Assembly: GCA_016235665.1 (NCBI GenBank)
Contig: JACRJI010000008.1
Coordinates: 248,001-312,000, forward strand
Reading direction: 5' to 3'
Source: a candidate division TA06 bacterium
Lineage (GTDB): Bacteria > Edwardsbacteria > AC1 > EtOH8
Length of the DNA stretch: 64,000 nucleotides
The notes beneath the pieces were generated by a model. It saw nothing but the letters and a program-made list of their open reading frames with translations. It was not told where the DNA came from and ran no database searches. How positions within the stretch are numbered: position 1 is the first letter of the stretch; each line of letters starts with the position of its first letter. The position numbers were made by a program, and so were the translations under genes. Positions 39,753 through 49,870 of this stretch are shown here, piece by piece.

Positions 39753-40817
39753 TCAAAATAATAAATCCCGGAGCACTTTCAACGAAGTCCTGAGATCCAG
39801 CATCATGTTGGTATAGGCCGCGTTGGCCAGGGGACAGGCGCAGGCCCTATTTTTGATCAGTTCCCTGACGGCATCCGCTTTTGGCGACCGCCACAATTTC
39901 CTGAAGTTATAATCGAAATCCTTTAGTGAGCCCATCTCATCCCCTTTGATGCAGCAGGCCCACACTTTTCCATCCGGCATGATCTGGACCGAGGCGGTCC
40001 CGGCGTAGCATTTTAGCCCGGCAGCGCCGGACAAAACCCGGGAAACATATTGATAGTAATGTTTTCTGAAGGCCTGCACCAGCCCGGCCGTTCCCCTTTT
40101 CCTGTTTTCAGCCGTTTCGGAGATCAGAACATCGGCCGCGCTTTTATATTGCTTCGGGGTTGGGGTAATGGAAATGTTTTGGTTTTTCAGCTCCACCCGT
40201 TCCTCGGCGATCTCGGCCACCAGCGAATCGGTATTCAAGGACAATAAAGTTTTCCGGTCAAAAGCAAAGCTGTCTGCGTTTTGTGCTGAGATCACCGTCC
40301 CGATGCCTACGGTCAGATTCGGCAGGTTTGCTTCTTTCAACAGTTTTATGGTCTCTACCGCCCTGGCATAGGCGCCGGCACTGCCCCGGATATGATCCTG
40401 TTTTGGGCCCACCGAATCTATTGAGACATTTACTATGAACCGGATCCCTTTGTGTTCATGGGCCAGTATTTTCACCACATCCCGAATGCGGTCAGGCAGA
40501 CTGCCATTGGTGGGGATGTTGACAATTTTGGGCCGGCAGGTCCGGCAGAACAGGTCTACAATGGTTTCAAGGTTATCCCTTAAGAACGGCTCTCCGCCGG
40601 AAAATGTCACCCAATAGGGAGAACAGCCCAGTGATTTGAATATCTTCGTATAATCTTCAACAGTAAGTTCCGGGACAGGATCTTCCCAGATGCGGCAGGT
40701 GGCGCAGCGGTAATTGCAGCGGGTGGTAAGGCTGATTGTATAATTGAATGGCAGTACTTTTGGCCAGCCGGTGGCCCGGAAAAGCCGGTAAAGTATCTGG
40801 GCCGGTAGCAAATTCAT
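39753..40817 (-). CDS. Radical SAM protein, 354 aa
   Basis: SLTTRCNYRCATCRIW is the cluster motif and VTFSGGEPFLRDN the GGEP motif; VNVSIDSVGPKQDHIRG follows. A C-terminal Cys set (KCYAGTASVQIMPDGKVWAC and ACACPLANA) suggests an auxiliary cluster. It overlaps the glycosyltransferase gene by 4 bases. It belongs to the same unit as the radical SAM gene at 37671 but is only distantly related in sequence. Confidence 0.87.
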   Translation of the reverse strand: MNLLPAQILYRLFRATGWPKVLPFNYTISLTTRCNYRCATCRIWEDPVPELTVEDYTKIFKSLGCSPYWVTFSGGEPFLRDNLETIVDLFCRTCRPKIVNIPTNGSLPDRIRDVVKILAHEHKGIRFIVNVSIDSVGPKQDHIRGSAGAYARAVETIKLLKEANLPNLTVGIGTVISAQNADSFAFDRKTLLSLNTDSLVAEIAEERVELKNQNISITPTPKQYKSAADVLISETAENRKRGTAGLVQAFRKHYYQYVSRVLSGAAGLKCYAGTASVQIMPDGKVWACCIKGDEMGSLKDFDYNFRKLWRSPKADAVRELIKNRACACPLANAAYTNMMLDLRTSLKVLRDLLF

Positions 40818-41707
40818 GATCGTTCCTCTACCTGCTTGGTGGAAGAGGCCATGGGCCAGATGAACGGATTTCTTTTCAGGACATGGAAATCGATCCAGGC
40901 CAGAAGCCTGGCCAGGGCTTCCAGGGAAACCGCCCCGGCCAAGAAGGCCAGCCGGCGGGGCGACCAGGACAGTTCGTCCTTAAGCAGGGCCAGCACTTTT
41001 AGATTGTTCATGGTATCGGGAAGCTTCCAGTCCGGCCTCAGTATTTTCATATGATGGTAGCCTATCAGGTGCCGGCGGCGGACCTTGAAGAAATCAGCCA
41101 GGTTCTCCGGGCCGCGGTTGTAAAATACCGCTCCGGGAACATAACTGTTTATAAATCCCTTTTCCAGGACCTGCATCACTATCCAGGTTTCGTCGGTGGC
41201 GGTGTCCACCGGGATCCCGCCGATCACCTTCCGGAAGGCCACCGCCTCTCCGGCCTTGAAACCGTTCAAAGCCAGCCGGTGATGCAGCCGCCAGAACAAA
41301 CCAACATAATAACCGATGAAATCACCGGGATCGTTCAGTGGTATGATCTGTCCGGCCGCCACGCCGGTTTTGGGGTCGTCAAATGCCTTGAGCATTTCCT
41401 CCAGCGCTCCGGGCCGGGGCAGAATATCTCCGCTTAACATTACCAGAATAGGGGAAACGGAACTGCTGATGAACAAGTTGACCGCCGAAGCCTTTCCCTC
41501 CCTGCTTTCCTGCACCAGCAGGCGGATCCGGGGATCAGCTTTCATCTTTTTACTGACAATGTCCGGAGTGCCGTCGGTGCAGCCGGAGGCAATAACGATG
41601 ACTTCCTCCAGGATGTAACAGGATGAGTCAAACATTAAAAGGCGGTCCAAAAGTTTTTCAATATTGGCCGCCTCGTTATAACATGGTATGCCGATCGATA
41701 TTTTCAT
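40814..41707 (-). CDS. Glycosyltransferase family 2, 297 aa
   Basis: The start at 41707 (MKISIGIPCYNEAANIEKLL) overlaps the previous stop by 4 bases and has AAGGAC upstream. GIPCYNEAANI and VIVIASGCTDGTPDIV are the nucleotide-sugar strands. MLSGDILPRPGALEEML takes the place of the metal-binding DxD. DETWIVMQVLEKGF and YNRGPENLADFFKVRRRHL are the acceptor-side blocks. A hydrophobic segment near residue 250 may attach it to the membrane. Confidence 0.85.
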   Translation of the reverse strand: MKISIGIPCYNEAANIEKLLDRLLMFDSSCYILEEVIVIASGCTDGTPDIVSKKMKADPRIRLLVQESREGKASAVNLFISSSVSPILVMLSGDILPRPGALEEMLKAFDDPKTGVAAGQIIPLNDPGDFIGYYVGLFWRLHHRLALNGFKAGEAVAFRKVIGGIPVDTATDETWIVMQVLEKGFINSYVPGAVFYNRGPENLADFFKVRRRHLIGYHHMKILRPDWKLPDTMNNLKVLALLKDELSWSPRRLAFLAGAVSLEALARLLAWIDFHVLKRNPFIWPMASSTKQVEERS

Positions 41708-42813
41708 AAGGACAATGTCCTTAACACCGCATCCCGGACAGATTCCGGGGTCAGGTCTGACATGCAGACTGGATCGGGACAATATGTTTTATAGCAGGGA
41801 GAGCACTTTGCCCCGGCCGAAAGTTTTTCGCCTTTTTGATACAGGTCAATTTCCTGGCTGCAGGTGGGGCCGAACAAGGCCACCGTCCTTTTGCCCAAAG
41901 CGATCCCCAAATGCATCCCCAAAGTATCGGCGCTGACCAGCAGGTCCAGGGCGCTGATGACCGCTGCGAACTGGCGTAATTCCAGGCTGGTCCCGGGATT
42001 GATGAAACCGGGGCAGCTTTTGGCGATGGCCTGGTTCAGCTGGGCCTCTTCGGAGCCGCCCAGCAGCAGCAAGCCGATGTCTTTATGCCCGGCCAAAAGC
42101 CTTCCCAGCCTGATGAAATTTTCTTTGGGCCAGCTTTTGGTGGGAAAAGCCCGTCCGGTTCCGGTGTTGATCCCCACCAGATGCTTTTTGCCCTTCAACC
42201 GGGAGAATTTATGCAAGTGTACCTTTGCCCAGGATAATTCTTCCCCGGTAAGGCTCAGCACATAAAGCTGCTGCCGGTATTTCAGCCCGCAAGCCTCGAT
42301 GACCAGCTGTTGATAGCTTTTTTGGTTAACCTGGAATTTGAGATGGTTGGAAAGTCCCAGACCGTAAAGATACTTTGAATTCTTATCCAGGGGGATCAGC
42401 TGTCCCAGCCTGTCCACCCCGAACCCGTATTTACGTTTGGCCCGGACCTGTACGGCCATCCCGGCCAAGTGGGGCTCCTTGTCCAGGCAGATTGCCAAGT
42501 CATATCTTTGAGAAGAGATCTCCATCACCGCTTCAAGAGAATAGGCCAGCAGTCTGTCGATGTGGGGGTTCCCCTCCAGCAAAGGCATGGCATCCGGGGC
42601 GGTCAGCCAGGTAAGGCGGCTTAGGGGGTATTTTTGCTTTAAAGCCGCGGCCAAAGGAGTGGTGCGCAATACATCACCCTTGGCAGCGGTCTTGATCAGC
42701 AGTATATTCCCCTTCCAAGGACGGTACTCACGGCACGACTGGCAGTCCGGGTTGAGCGGGCAGGGCTTGTAACCCAGAAAATGCCGGCAATCAGGCTTGG
42801 GAAACGGCATCAT
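41704..42813 (-). CDS. Glycosyltransferase family 9 (heptosyltransferase-like), 369 aa
   Basis: ILLIKTAAKGDVLRTTPLAA is the typical start strand. VGINTGTGRAFPTKSWPKEN and LVSADTLGMHLGIALGKRTV are conserved nucleotide-sugar sites. It has extra Cys-rich ends: CRHFLGYKPCPLNPDCQSC at the N-terminus and AKCSPCYKTYCPDPVCM near the C-terminus, possibly a metal site. Members add heptose or other sugars to lipopolysaccharide. The start overlaps the regulator gene by 23 bases. Confidence 0.87.
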   Translation of the reverse strand: MMPFPKPDCRHFLGYKPCPLNPDCQSCREYRPWKGNILLIKTAAKGDVLRTTPLAAALKQKYPLSRLTWLTAPDAMPLLEGNPHIDRLLAYSLEAVMEISSQRYDLAICLDKEPHLAGMAVQVRAKRKYGFGVDRLGQLIPLDKNSKYLYGLGLSNHLKFQVNQKSYQQLVIEACGLKYRQQLYVLSLTGEELSWAKVHLHKFSRLKGKKHLVGINTGTGRAFPTKSWPKENFIRLGRLLAGHKDIGLLLLGGSEEAQLNQAIAKSCPGFINPGTSLELRQFAAVISALDLLVSADTLGMHLGIALGKRTVALFGPTCSQEIDLYQKGEKLSAGAKCSPCYKTYCPDPVCMSDLTPESVRDAVLRTLSL

Positions 42814-44308
42814 CGTGCTTCAGTTCTTTAAGTTTGTATTGCAGGGTGCGCAAGCTGATCCCCAGCTGATCCGCCGTCTGGCGGCGGTTGCCCTGGCATG
42901 ATTTTAAGGTGGCGATGATCAGGTTCTTCTCCATCTCCCTCATGGACTGGCCGGACACCACGGCGGCGGGTCCGGACCTGGCGGTTTTTATCTGATCGGG
43001 AAGATCTTCCAGGCGGATGGTCTGGCCCTTGGCCATCACCACGGCATAGGAAATGACGTTTTCCAGTTCCCGAATGTTTCCCGGCCAGCCGTAATCCATC
43101 AGAACGGCCAGGGCTTTGTTCTCTATCTGGTCGATGCCTTTGGACTGGGCGGCGGGTGCGGTCTGAAGGAAATGCCGGCAAAGCAGAGGAATGTCGCTCT
43201 GCCTTTCCCGCAGGCTGGGCAGGTTGATGGTCACCACATTAAGGCGGTAGAAAAGATCTTCCCGGAACCGGCCAGATTTTACTTCCTGGATCAGGTCCCG
43301 GTTGGTGGCCGAGATCACCCGGACGTCAACTTTGATGCTCTGGGTATCCCCCACCCGGCGCATCTCGCCGTCCTGCAGCACCCGCAGGAGCTTGGCCTGG
43401 ATGGCCGGCGAGATATCTCCGATCTCGTCCAGAAAGAAAGTGCCGCCGTCGGCCATCTCGAACAGGCCCATCTTGTTGGTGGCGGCCCCGGTAAAGGCGC
43501 CTTTTTTATAGCCGAACAATTCTGATTCCAGCAGGGTCTCAGGCAGGGCGCCGCAGTACTGGGCCACAAAATTCTTTTCCTTGCGGGGACCGTTATAATG
43601 GATGGCCTTGGCCACCAATTCCTTGCCGGTGCCGGATTCGCCCTGGATCAGGACCGGGACATTGCTGTCCAGCACCTTCTCCACCACAGAAAGGGCCGCC
43701 AGGAACTTGGTGGACTGCCCGACGATGTTCTCGAACCGGTACTGGCGGCTGATCTCCTCCTTCAGGATCAGGTTCTCCTGCCTCAGCCGGGCCTGAAGCC
43801 TGGCATTCTCTATGGAAATGGCCGCCATGTTGGCGAAGGCCGCCAGGAATACTTTGTCCCGCTCGGTGAAGACATTCCTGGTGGTGCGGCTGTCCACATA
43901 GATCAGGCCGATGGTCTGGTCCTGCTTTTTAAGGGGAACGCAGATGATGGAGAGGATGTTGTAAAGCATCACGCTCTCCGAGCCGGAGAACCGGGGATCG
44001 GTCTTGGCATCGGAGGTCAGGGTCCCTTCCCCGCTTTCCAGCACCTGGGTCAGGATGGTCTGGGAGATCTCATCGGGGTTTTCTATGGGCCGGCGCTGGA
44101 AGTTGCGGGCCACCTTCACCGCCAGTTCACCCGACGGTTGTTCCTTGATCATCAGCAGGCCCCGCTCGGCCTTGGTGGTGGAGATCACCAGATCCATTAC
44201 CCGGTTGAACAGCTCCTCCGGCTCCTGGATGGAGTTGATCACCTGGCTGATGTCGTAAAGGGCCAGCATTCCCTCTTTATCGACTTGTTTTAATTCCTCG
44301 GTAGACAT
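42791..44308 (-). CDS. GAF - sigma-54 activator, 505 aa
   Basis: A GAF domain (about 25-175; [28 protein letters not shown]) is followed by the AAA+ module with [22 protein letters not shown] and [10 protein letters not shown] Fis-type helix-turn-helix ends it ([20 protein letters not shown]). There is no receiver domain, so it responds to a small ligand or protein partner. It opens the glycosyltransferase/radical SAM unit and may control it, or the chemosensory genes upstream; no -24/-12 site was found close by. Confidence 0.93.
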   Translation of the reverse strand: MSTEELKQVDKEGMLALYDISQVINSIQEPEELFNRVMDLVISTTKAERGLLMIKEQPSGELAVKVARNFQRRPIENPDEISQTILTQVLESGEGTLTSDAKTDPRFSGSESVMLYNILSIICVPLKKQDQTIGLIYVDSRTTRNVFTERDKVFLAAFANMAAISIENARLQARLRQENLILKEEISRQYRFENIVGQSTKFLAALSVVEKVLDSNVPVLIQGESGTGKELVAKAIHYNGPRKEKNFVAQYCGALPETLLESELFGYKKGAFTGAATNKMGLFEMADGGTFFLDEIGDISPAIQAKLLRVLQDGEMRRVGDTQSIKVDVRVISATNRDLIQEVKSGRFREDLFYRLNVVTINLPSLRERQSDIPLLCRHFLQTAPAAQSKGIDQIENKALAVLMDYGWPGNIRELENVISYAVVMAKGQTIRLEDLPDQIKTARSGPAAVVSGQSMREMEKNLIIATLKSCQGNRRQTADQLGISLRTLQYKLKELKHDDAVSQA

Positions 44309-44328
44309 TTTTAGTTAAGTTGATATTA

Positions 44329-45282
44329 TTATGGTATGATGAAAGTTGCTTCGGAAGCTGCGGTATTCCCGTCGATGTCGGTGGTTCTTACTACCCAGGT
44401 GTAACCACCGGAAACAAGTGATGCATTGCAGTTAACATTGGAGACACTGGCTGTGGTCAAAGACCATTTAAGCTGGGTCCCCTGCCAGATCTCAATGGTG
44501 ATTTCTACCCCGCTCGCTTGGCTATTGGTCCAGCTTAAAGTGCCTGGCAGGGTTAACAGCGTTCCGTTATTGGGCATAAGGTTTGTCGGGACAGAACTGA
44601 ATAATGGAACAAAAGACTGTAGTGCTGATAGGCCCTCCCCCGGCTCTATGATGAAAAATACCGGTCGTCCAATAATCAATGTTTCAGGGTCAGGAACGGA
44701 TCCAAAGATTATTCCCAGATTAAGATCCCAGCTATAACTGTTGCTTAAGGAGTCAAAAGCAGTGACCTGGGCTGGATAATTGAAGTTATTGACCACTGAA
44801 TAAAAGAAATAATCTCCCAAGTAGCTCTGGCCGTCAGGGTGAGTTCCCCGGCATTCCAGTTTCAGGCCTCTGTCAAAAGTCCCATTTTCGTGGGCTATCA
44901 CATAAGTGTTGACCTTGGGCAGTAACAAAGATGGTTTCCCGGTCAAAATGAAATCTTTCTCCAGTTTGCCGTCGGCAGGAACATCTATCGTATCTAAAGC
45001 GTCCCGGTATTGGGGATGGCTGACCGTCAGCACATATCTTTCCCCTCCGGTAAGATCCAGGCTGTAGGCTCCTTGGGCATCGCAAACGGTATTGATATTG
45101 ACCGGACGGGCTGTGACCACCGCTCCCGGCACCGGTGATGCTTTTGAATTGCGGACCGTGCCCCAAACCCCCCGGCCGTTGACCGGATCAAGCGGGTTAT
45201 CGCGCTTGGCATCCGGCCCGCAGCCCAGAACGGCCAGCAGACTAAAGGCCAATAGCACTATGAAAGGATTTGTTTTTTTCAT
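44329..45282 (-). CDS. Lipoprotein with carboxypeptidase-regulatory-like domain, 317 aa
   Basis: The ATG at 45282 gives MKKTNPFIVLLAFSLLAVLGC, a signal with lipobox LAVLGC; a TTG four codons earlier also fits. RDNPLDPVNG and GRGVWGTVRNSKASPVPGAV, then TVCDAQGAYSLDLTGGERYV, form a regulatory-like domain of about 80 residues. A C-terminal fibronectin-like domain (TLPGTLSWTNSQASGVEITI) follows. It is coupled to the upstream gene with an 8-base gap. Probable surface or periplasmic protein. Confidence 0.78.
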   Translation of the reverse strand: MKKTNPFIVLLAFSLLAVLGCGPDAKRDNPLDPVNGRGVWGTVRNSKASPVPGAVVTARPVNINTVCDAQGAYSLDLTGGERYVLTVSHPQYRDALDTIDVPADGKLEKDFILTGKPSLLLPKVNTYVIAHENGTFDRGLKLECRGTHPDGQSYLGDYFFYSVVNNFNYPAQVTAFDSLSNSYSWDLNLGIIFGSVPDPETLIIGRPVFFIIEPGEGLSALQSFVPLFSSVPTNLMPNNGTLLTLPGTLSWTNSQASGVEITIEIWQGTQLKWSLTTASVSNVNCNASLVSGGYTWVVRTTDIDGNTAASEATFIIP

Positions 45283-45290
45283 TGATGGGG

Positions 45291-46004
45291 TCAATCAGTA
45301 AGAACAATGTCCAGTGCGCTGTAGAACCAAAAGGATACCGCCAGGTTTATTCCGAAGTTCCTGGTTCTATACCAGGCATTATAAGTATCATACTTGGGCC
45401 CGATGGCATCGGGATCGGTGGCGTTCAGGTAACTTTGATGGCTTAAATAGGTGCCTAAAAACACCGTACCCAGTCCGGCGGCAATGCCAAGGGCCGATCG
45501 TTTCAGTACTTTTCCCTTCCTGGTCTCCCCCCGGTAAGACTGTCCCCAGCCCGGCCACAGGGCGGTGCGCCACAAACAGGGATACTTTTGAGGCTTGCCT
45601 TTATCAAAGATCATCCCGGCCTGCACCCCCGATTGTCCCTGACTTTGGGCGTTTTCCAGCTGAGCCCGCTTGAAAACGCTGATGATCTTGGGGGAGACGA
45701 ATTCCGGATTCAATTCCAATTTAGGTTTGGTGACCAAAATAGCTTTGAACGCGCCAACAGCCTGATCGTCATCACCCAGGGCCACCAAAGAGAAAGCCAG
45801 GTAAGTGCGCAGGTAGACAAGATCACTAGGAGTGTAGACCGCAGTGTCAGCCAGCGCTTTTTGGGCGGTAATGACCACCTCATTGTAAAATCCACGTTCG
45901 TACGATGCCACCACCGCTCCCAAATAGTTGCTGCCTTGGGCAAAAACGGGAAAGTAACCGGCTGCCCAGATCAGCAGAAATGATATGAATAATATTTTTT
46001 TCAT
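45291..46004 (-). CDS. Exported DUF5683-like protein, 237 aa
   Basis: The start at 46004 (MKKILFISFLLIWAAGYFPVFA) overlaps the kinase stop by 4 bases; longer in-frame starts would remove the signal peptide. TPR-like helices (about 25-120) are followed by LWRTALWPGWGQSYRGETRKGKV, a motif of DUF5683-type membrane proteins, and two spans (LGIAAGLGTVFLGTYL, FGINLAVSFWFYSALDIVL). Likely a partner of the PEGA kinase encoded before it. Confidence 0.68.
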   Translation of the reverse strand: MKKILFISFLLIWAAGYFPVFAQGSNYLGAVVASYERGFYNEVVITAQKALADTAVYTPSDLVYLRTYLAFSLVALGDDDQAVGAFKAILVTKPKLELNPEFVSPKIISVFKRAQLENAQSQGQSGVQAGMIFDKGKPQKYPCLWRTALWPGWGQSYRGETRKGKVLKRSALGIAAGLGTVFLGTYLSHQSYLNATDPDAIGPKYDTYNAWYRTRNFGINLAVSFWFYSALDIVLTD

Positions 46005-47725
46005 TTCAGGATTATGTTCCGGTCCAAAGTCTTTTCCTCTTCGATGTTCAGGTTTTCTTTCCACTCTTTTCCCGCCGGGCCTGAAAGTTTTAGTTCATGT
46101 TCCCCGATGGAAATTTTCAACGGCGACCCCAGCGGAGTGGTCCCCATCTCCTCTCCGTCTATGTGAACCACTGCCCAGGGAGAAACGGTAAGCCTTAAGT
46201 ATCCAAAAGCCTCCGGCATAAAAACATCCAACGATAAGGTGTCGCCGGGACCTATTGCCAGGGTATCAAGGTATTCCCTGCGGTTGGGATGCCTTAGTAT
46301 CAATTGGTATTTGCCGGGTGAAAGCTTTAGCGGATTATCCAAAGGCGTGCGTTCGTAATATCGGCCGTTAAGATATATCTCGGCCCAGGGTTTCACCGAA
46401 AGTTTAAGAAAGCCAGGATCATTGTTTTGAGGTATCAGATTGGCCGTAAGGTTAAGGTTCTGGCCGGGATTTAGCCTGAGGTTGATCTGTTTTGTCTGAA
46501 AACCTTCCTTGGTGACCGTAACCCGGTACTGCCCAGGATCCAGATTTTGAATGGTCAGGGGAATTCTGCCGTAATCGCGGCCATTTATGGCCACCTCCGC
46601 CCCTTCCGTACCAGAAACCAAAACTGTTTGCTGCTGGATCGCCGGTCTGCCTGTATCCGGAATATTTATATTAACGGAGTCCGCCCGGGGCATACTGCCA
46701 TTGGCTTTACGGCTGGCGATATATCCTTTGACATTTTGATAGACCCAGCTGCTGGAAAATACCATCAACGCCGCCAAAGTAGCAATGAACAGGGTCTGAC
46801 GGACCACGAAGACCCGCCGCTCGGTCCGGGCCATTTTTTTTATCAGGGTCAGGTCTTCCTGCCGGGGAACATAGCTTAGGGGCGCGCTGATATAGCGGGA
46901 AAGCGCTTCAGGACTGCCCATCTGGTATGGCGTCAGTCCGGCTAAAAGTTTTCCGGCATCGCCGTAACGGTGCTTGGGGTTCTTGTCCAAGAGCTTCTGA
47001 ATTACCGAGTCCACCCCCAGCGGTAGTTCGGAATCCTGCCGGGCCAGGCTTTTGGGAACCAGCCGCAGGGTCCGGTCAATGGTCTCGGAGTGGGTCTGTC
47101 CGGCAAAAGGGTTATTCCCGGAAAGCATCTCGTAGAACATCACCCCCAGGGCATAGATGTCGGACTGGGCATCGGCCGGCTGGCCTTTTAACTGTTCCGG
47201 GGCCAGATAGGCCGGGGTCCCCACAAAGGTCCCGGGATCGGTTATTCCCAGAGCCTCCTGGGCGTAGGCCAGCCCAAAATCTGTGATCTTAACCCCGCCC
47301 CCCCTGGTCAGCATGACATTGGCCGGCTTGATATCCCGGTGGATGATCTGGTTCTGGTGGGCGTGCCAAAGACCCTGAGCTATCTGCCCCACCACATAGA
47401 CTGACAGCAAAAAAGGAAGTTTTTGCTGTTGGGCCAACAGATCCTTTAGAGAACAACCGTCAATATATTCCAGGATTATGTAATATGACCCTTCCAGTTC
47501 AAAGTAATCGGTCACATCCACAATGTTCTCGTGATGCAGCCGTCCCAGCAGCTTGGCCTCGCGTTCAAATCTTTTTACAAAACCCTGATCGTTGGCCAGA
47601 TGAGGATGAAGCTGTTTGATCACCACCTGCCGGCCCAGCTCGGCATGCCGCCCCAGATAGATCGTGGCCATGCCCCCGCTGGAAAGCACCGAGCTGACCT
47701 GGTAATTGCCGATCCTTTCCTTCAT
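46001..47725 (-). CDS. Ser/Thr protein kinase with PEGA repeats, 574 aa
   Basis: The kinase domain (1-265) has SGGMATIYLG, VVIKQLHPH, HRDIKPANVM, DFGLA and LAPEQ: all catalytic residues are present. A single span at about 310-335 (TLFIATLAALMVFSSSWVYQ) leads to three extracytoplasmic PEGA repeats (VLVSGTEGAEVAINGRDYGR, KPWAEIYLNGRYYERTPLD, SPWAVVHIDGEEMGTTPLG). It probably senses surface or envelope state and signals inward. It overlaps the CheW-like gene by 4 bases, coupling it to chemosensory genes. Confidence 0.92.
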   Translation of the reverse strand: MKERIGNYQVSSVLSSGGMATIYLGRHAELGRQVVIKQLHPHLANDQGFVKRFEREAKLLGRLHHENIVDVTDYFELEGSYYIILEYIDGCSLKDLLAQQQKLPFLLSVYVVGQIAQGLWHAHQNQIIHRDIKPANVMLTRGGGVKITDFGLAYAQEALGITDPGTFVGTPAYLAPEQLKGQPADAQSDIYALGVMFYEMLSGNNPFAGQTHSETIDRTLRLVPKSLARQDSELPLGVDSVIQKLLDKNPKHRYGDAGKLLAGLTPYQMGSPEALSRYISAPLSYVPRQEDLTLIKKMARTERRVFVVRQTLFIATLAALMVFSSSWVYQNVKGYIASRKANGSMPRADSVNINIPDTGRPAIQQQTVLVSGTEGAEVAINGRDYGRIPLTIQNLDPGQYRVTVTKEGFQTKQINLRLNPGQNLNLTANLIPQNNDPGFLKLSVKPWAEIYLNGRYYERTPLDNPLKLSPGKYQLILRHPNRREYLDTLAIGPGDTLSLDVFMPEAFGYLRLTVSPWAVVHIDGEEMGTTPLGSPLKISIGEHELKLSGPAGKEWKENLNIEEEKTLDRNIILK

Positions 47726-48096
47726 GTTTTCAAACCGGTCAAAATGGCTTCCAGGTTTAGGTCTAAATATGTCTGTTCGGCCGCCAGCGCCACCCCGGAA
47801 TAATTAGTCATAAAAGCCAGGACAGCAGGCCAGGGCAGGTGCCGGGACGGATCAATATCCTCCAACCCCAGCACTTCATCGGCAGTGATCTCAAAATATC
47901 TGTTCTGATGGCAGCATTTTATCAAAGCCTGGTTTTTAGATTCTCCGTGGGCCAAACCCAAAAACTTGGCCAGGTCAACCTTCAAATTCCCGGTTTTTTT
48001 CAAACTCTCATCCTTTTTTTCCAGCCCCACCGAGATGATGGCGTCAACCTTGAGAGCCAGCCGGGCCGGGCCTATTTTAAAGGTCAATAATCGCAT
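47722..48096 (-). CDS. Short CheW-like protein, 124 aa
   Basis: LLTFKIGPARLALKVDAIIS matches the first strand pair of CheW domains, and VDLAKFLGLAH matches the IIDLxxxLG block; YFEITADEVLGLEDID matches the later VDxVxxV part. It is shorter than normal CheW and divergent, so I give it no symbol. It lies between a chemoreceptor and the PEGA kinase and could link them. Confidence 0.62.
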   Translation of the reverse strand: MRLLTFKIGPARLALKVDAIISVGLEKKDESLKKTGNLKVDLAKFLGLAHGESKNQALIKCCHQNRYFEITADEVLGLEDIDPSRHLPWPAVLAFMTNYSGVALAAEQTYLDLNLEAILTGLKT

Positions 48097-48103
48097 GATC
48101 TTA

Positions 48104-49870
48104 TCATTTTGACGATTTGAATCTGCCCACCAAATTGTTCATTTTAACGGCGGTATGGGAAAGTGTCTGGGCTACCGCCGAAAGTTCTTCCATGGAAGCG
48201 GTCTGCTGCTCCACAGCTGCCGCCACTTCTTGGGTGGAGGCCGCGGTCTCGATGGCTATGGCTGATACTTCCGAGGCCAGCTGCACTACCTGTCCGGCGC
48301 TTTTGGTCTGGGCCCGGCTGGATTCCGAGATCTGCTTGACCATGGTACCGGCCACCGTTACCGTGCTGTTGATGACCTTGAGAGCCTGCTCGGTCTGATC
48401 CACGCTGGTCCGACTGTTTTCTATTGACTGCTGGGTCTGGGCGATCACCTCCACCGTTCTGGATATCTCGGCCTCGATGTCGCGGATCAGGGAAGAAGCC
48501 TGCTGGGCGGAATTCCCGGCCTCCACCGCCAGCGAGCGGATCTCGTCGGCCACCACGGAGAATCCCTTGCCGGCCTCACCGGCCCGGGCTGCTTCGATGG
48601 CGGCATTCAGGGCCAGAAAATCTATCTGCTGGGCCAGGTTGGAGACCAAGGCCGCCACCCCGCCTATCTCCTTGGATTTTTGCTGCAATTTGACCACCTT
48701 CTGGCTGGTCTGATCGGCCGATTGGTATATCTCAGCTATTTTCTGGACCGCCTCCGATGTTTTGGCCGCCCCCTGCTGGGATGAATCCACCGCCCTTTGG
48801 GATGAGACCGTGGTCATCCTGACCTGTGAATCTATCCGCTTGGCGGCTTCGGAAAAATCCTGCAATGACTTGGCCACCGAGGTCAGCCGTTCCGACTGAA
48901 CGGTGGCTCCTTTGGATATCTGCTGAATGGTGGAAGAGATCTCCTGCCCCGAGGCGTTCATCTGCTGGGAGGAGGATGCCAGTTCCTGGGCGCTGGCCGC
49001 CACCTCGGCCGCCACCTTTTCTATGTCGCTTACCAGATGGTCCAGCAGTTTAACGAACTGATTGTACTGGTGACAAAGATCGCCCAGCTCGTTGTTGGCC
49101 AGCAGCGGAAGATGTCGGCCCAATCCCCGGTTTTCGCCGCTGATCTCGGACAAGGCTTGCACCAGAGAATCTATCACTCCGGTAATGTTCCTTGAAGCCA
49201 GATAAGCAATGATCAGGGTGGCCGCCAATCCTATCAGAGCGATCAGGGTCATCTGGTTCAGCCGCCCCATCATCACGCCGAAAGAAAGAGACAGCAGCAT
49301 CACCACCAGAAACAGGGTTATCAGCCGGTAGGTCAGGGATATCCGGTAGGTTTTTTTGATAACCTCGGACTGGCGCCCCAGATGAAGCATGGCCAGCCTG
49401 ACGACAATGTCCTTAAGTAAAAATTCTTCCATCAGAAAAATCAATGCCCCCAGTACCAGGGCAGTAACCACCGAATAAAGCAAGATGTACCAGAAACTGG
49501 TGGCCTGGGCCAGCAGGGCCACAATCAGCCAGATCACCGGAACTGCAATTATAAAGTTGACCGCCATATGCAGGGCCGAAACCAGGGGAAAATCAAGGGC
49601 CGCCTTAAAGGCCTCGGTAGCGGTCTGGGGACTGGACAAAGGATCTGACAAAAATTCCGTGACGGTTTTTAATCGTTTCCGGTTCCAGAGCTGGGTCAGT
49701 CCGGCCAGCGCCAGCGAGATGGGGATCCCGCTCCACAGCATCACCCGGTTGGCCTGCGGGGGAAAGGCCGCCACCTTGCTGACGAAATACATCAAAAAGG
49801 GCACACCGAAAAGCAAGGCCAGCAGATCCGGCAGGGCCAGGGCCAGCTTTAGTTTTTTCTCCGGCATCAT
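48104..49870 (-). CDS. Methyl-accepting chemotaxis protein, 588 aa
   Basis: About five N-terminal membrane segments ([42 protein letters not shown], and others to residue 230) are followed by a HAMP-like linker and a long signalling coil. The kinase-contact tip is [20 protein letters not shown], with [15 protein letters not shown] after it. It has no large periplasmic domain, so it may sense membrane or energy state. It overlaps the preceding receptor gene by 4 bases. Confidence 0.94.
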   Translation of the reverse strand: MMPEKKLKLALALPDLLALLFGVPFLMYFVSKVAAFPPQANRVMLWSGIPISLALAGLTQLWNRKRLKTVTEFLSDPLSSPQTATEAFKAALDFPLVSALHMAVNFIIAVPVIWLIVALLAQATSFWYILLYSVVTALVLGALIFLMEEFLLKDIVVRLAMLHLGRQSEVIKKTYRISLTYRLITLFLVVMLLSLSFGVMMGRLNQMTLIALIGLAATLIIAYLASRNITGVIDSLVQALSEISGENRGLGRHLPLLANNELGDLCHQYNQFVKLLDHLVSDIEKVAAEVAASAQELASSSQQMNASGQEISSTIQQISKGATVQSERLTSVAKSLQDFSEAAKRIDSQVRMTTVSSQRAVDSSQQGAAKTSEAVQKIAEIYQSADQTSQKVVKLQQKSKEIGGVAALVSNLAQQIDFLALNAAIEAARAGEAGKGFSVVADEIRSLAVEAGNSAQQASSLIRDIEAEISRTVEVIAQTQQSIENSRTSVDQTEQALKVINSTVTVAGTMVKQISESSRAQTKSAGQVVQLASEVSAIAIETAASTQEVAAAVEQQTASMEELSAVAQTLSHTAVKMNNLVGRFKSSK

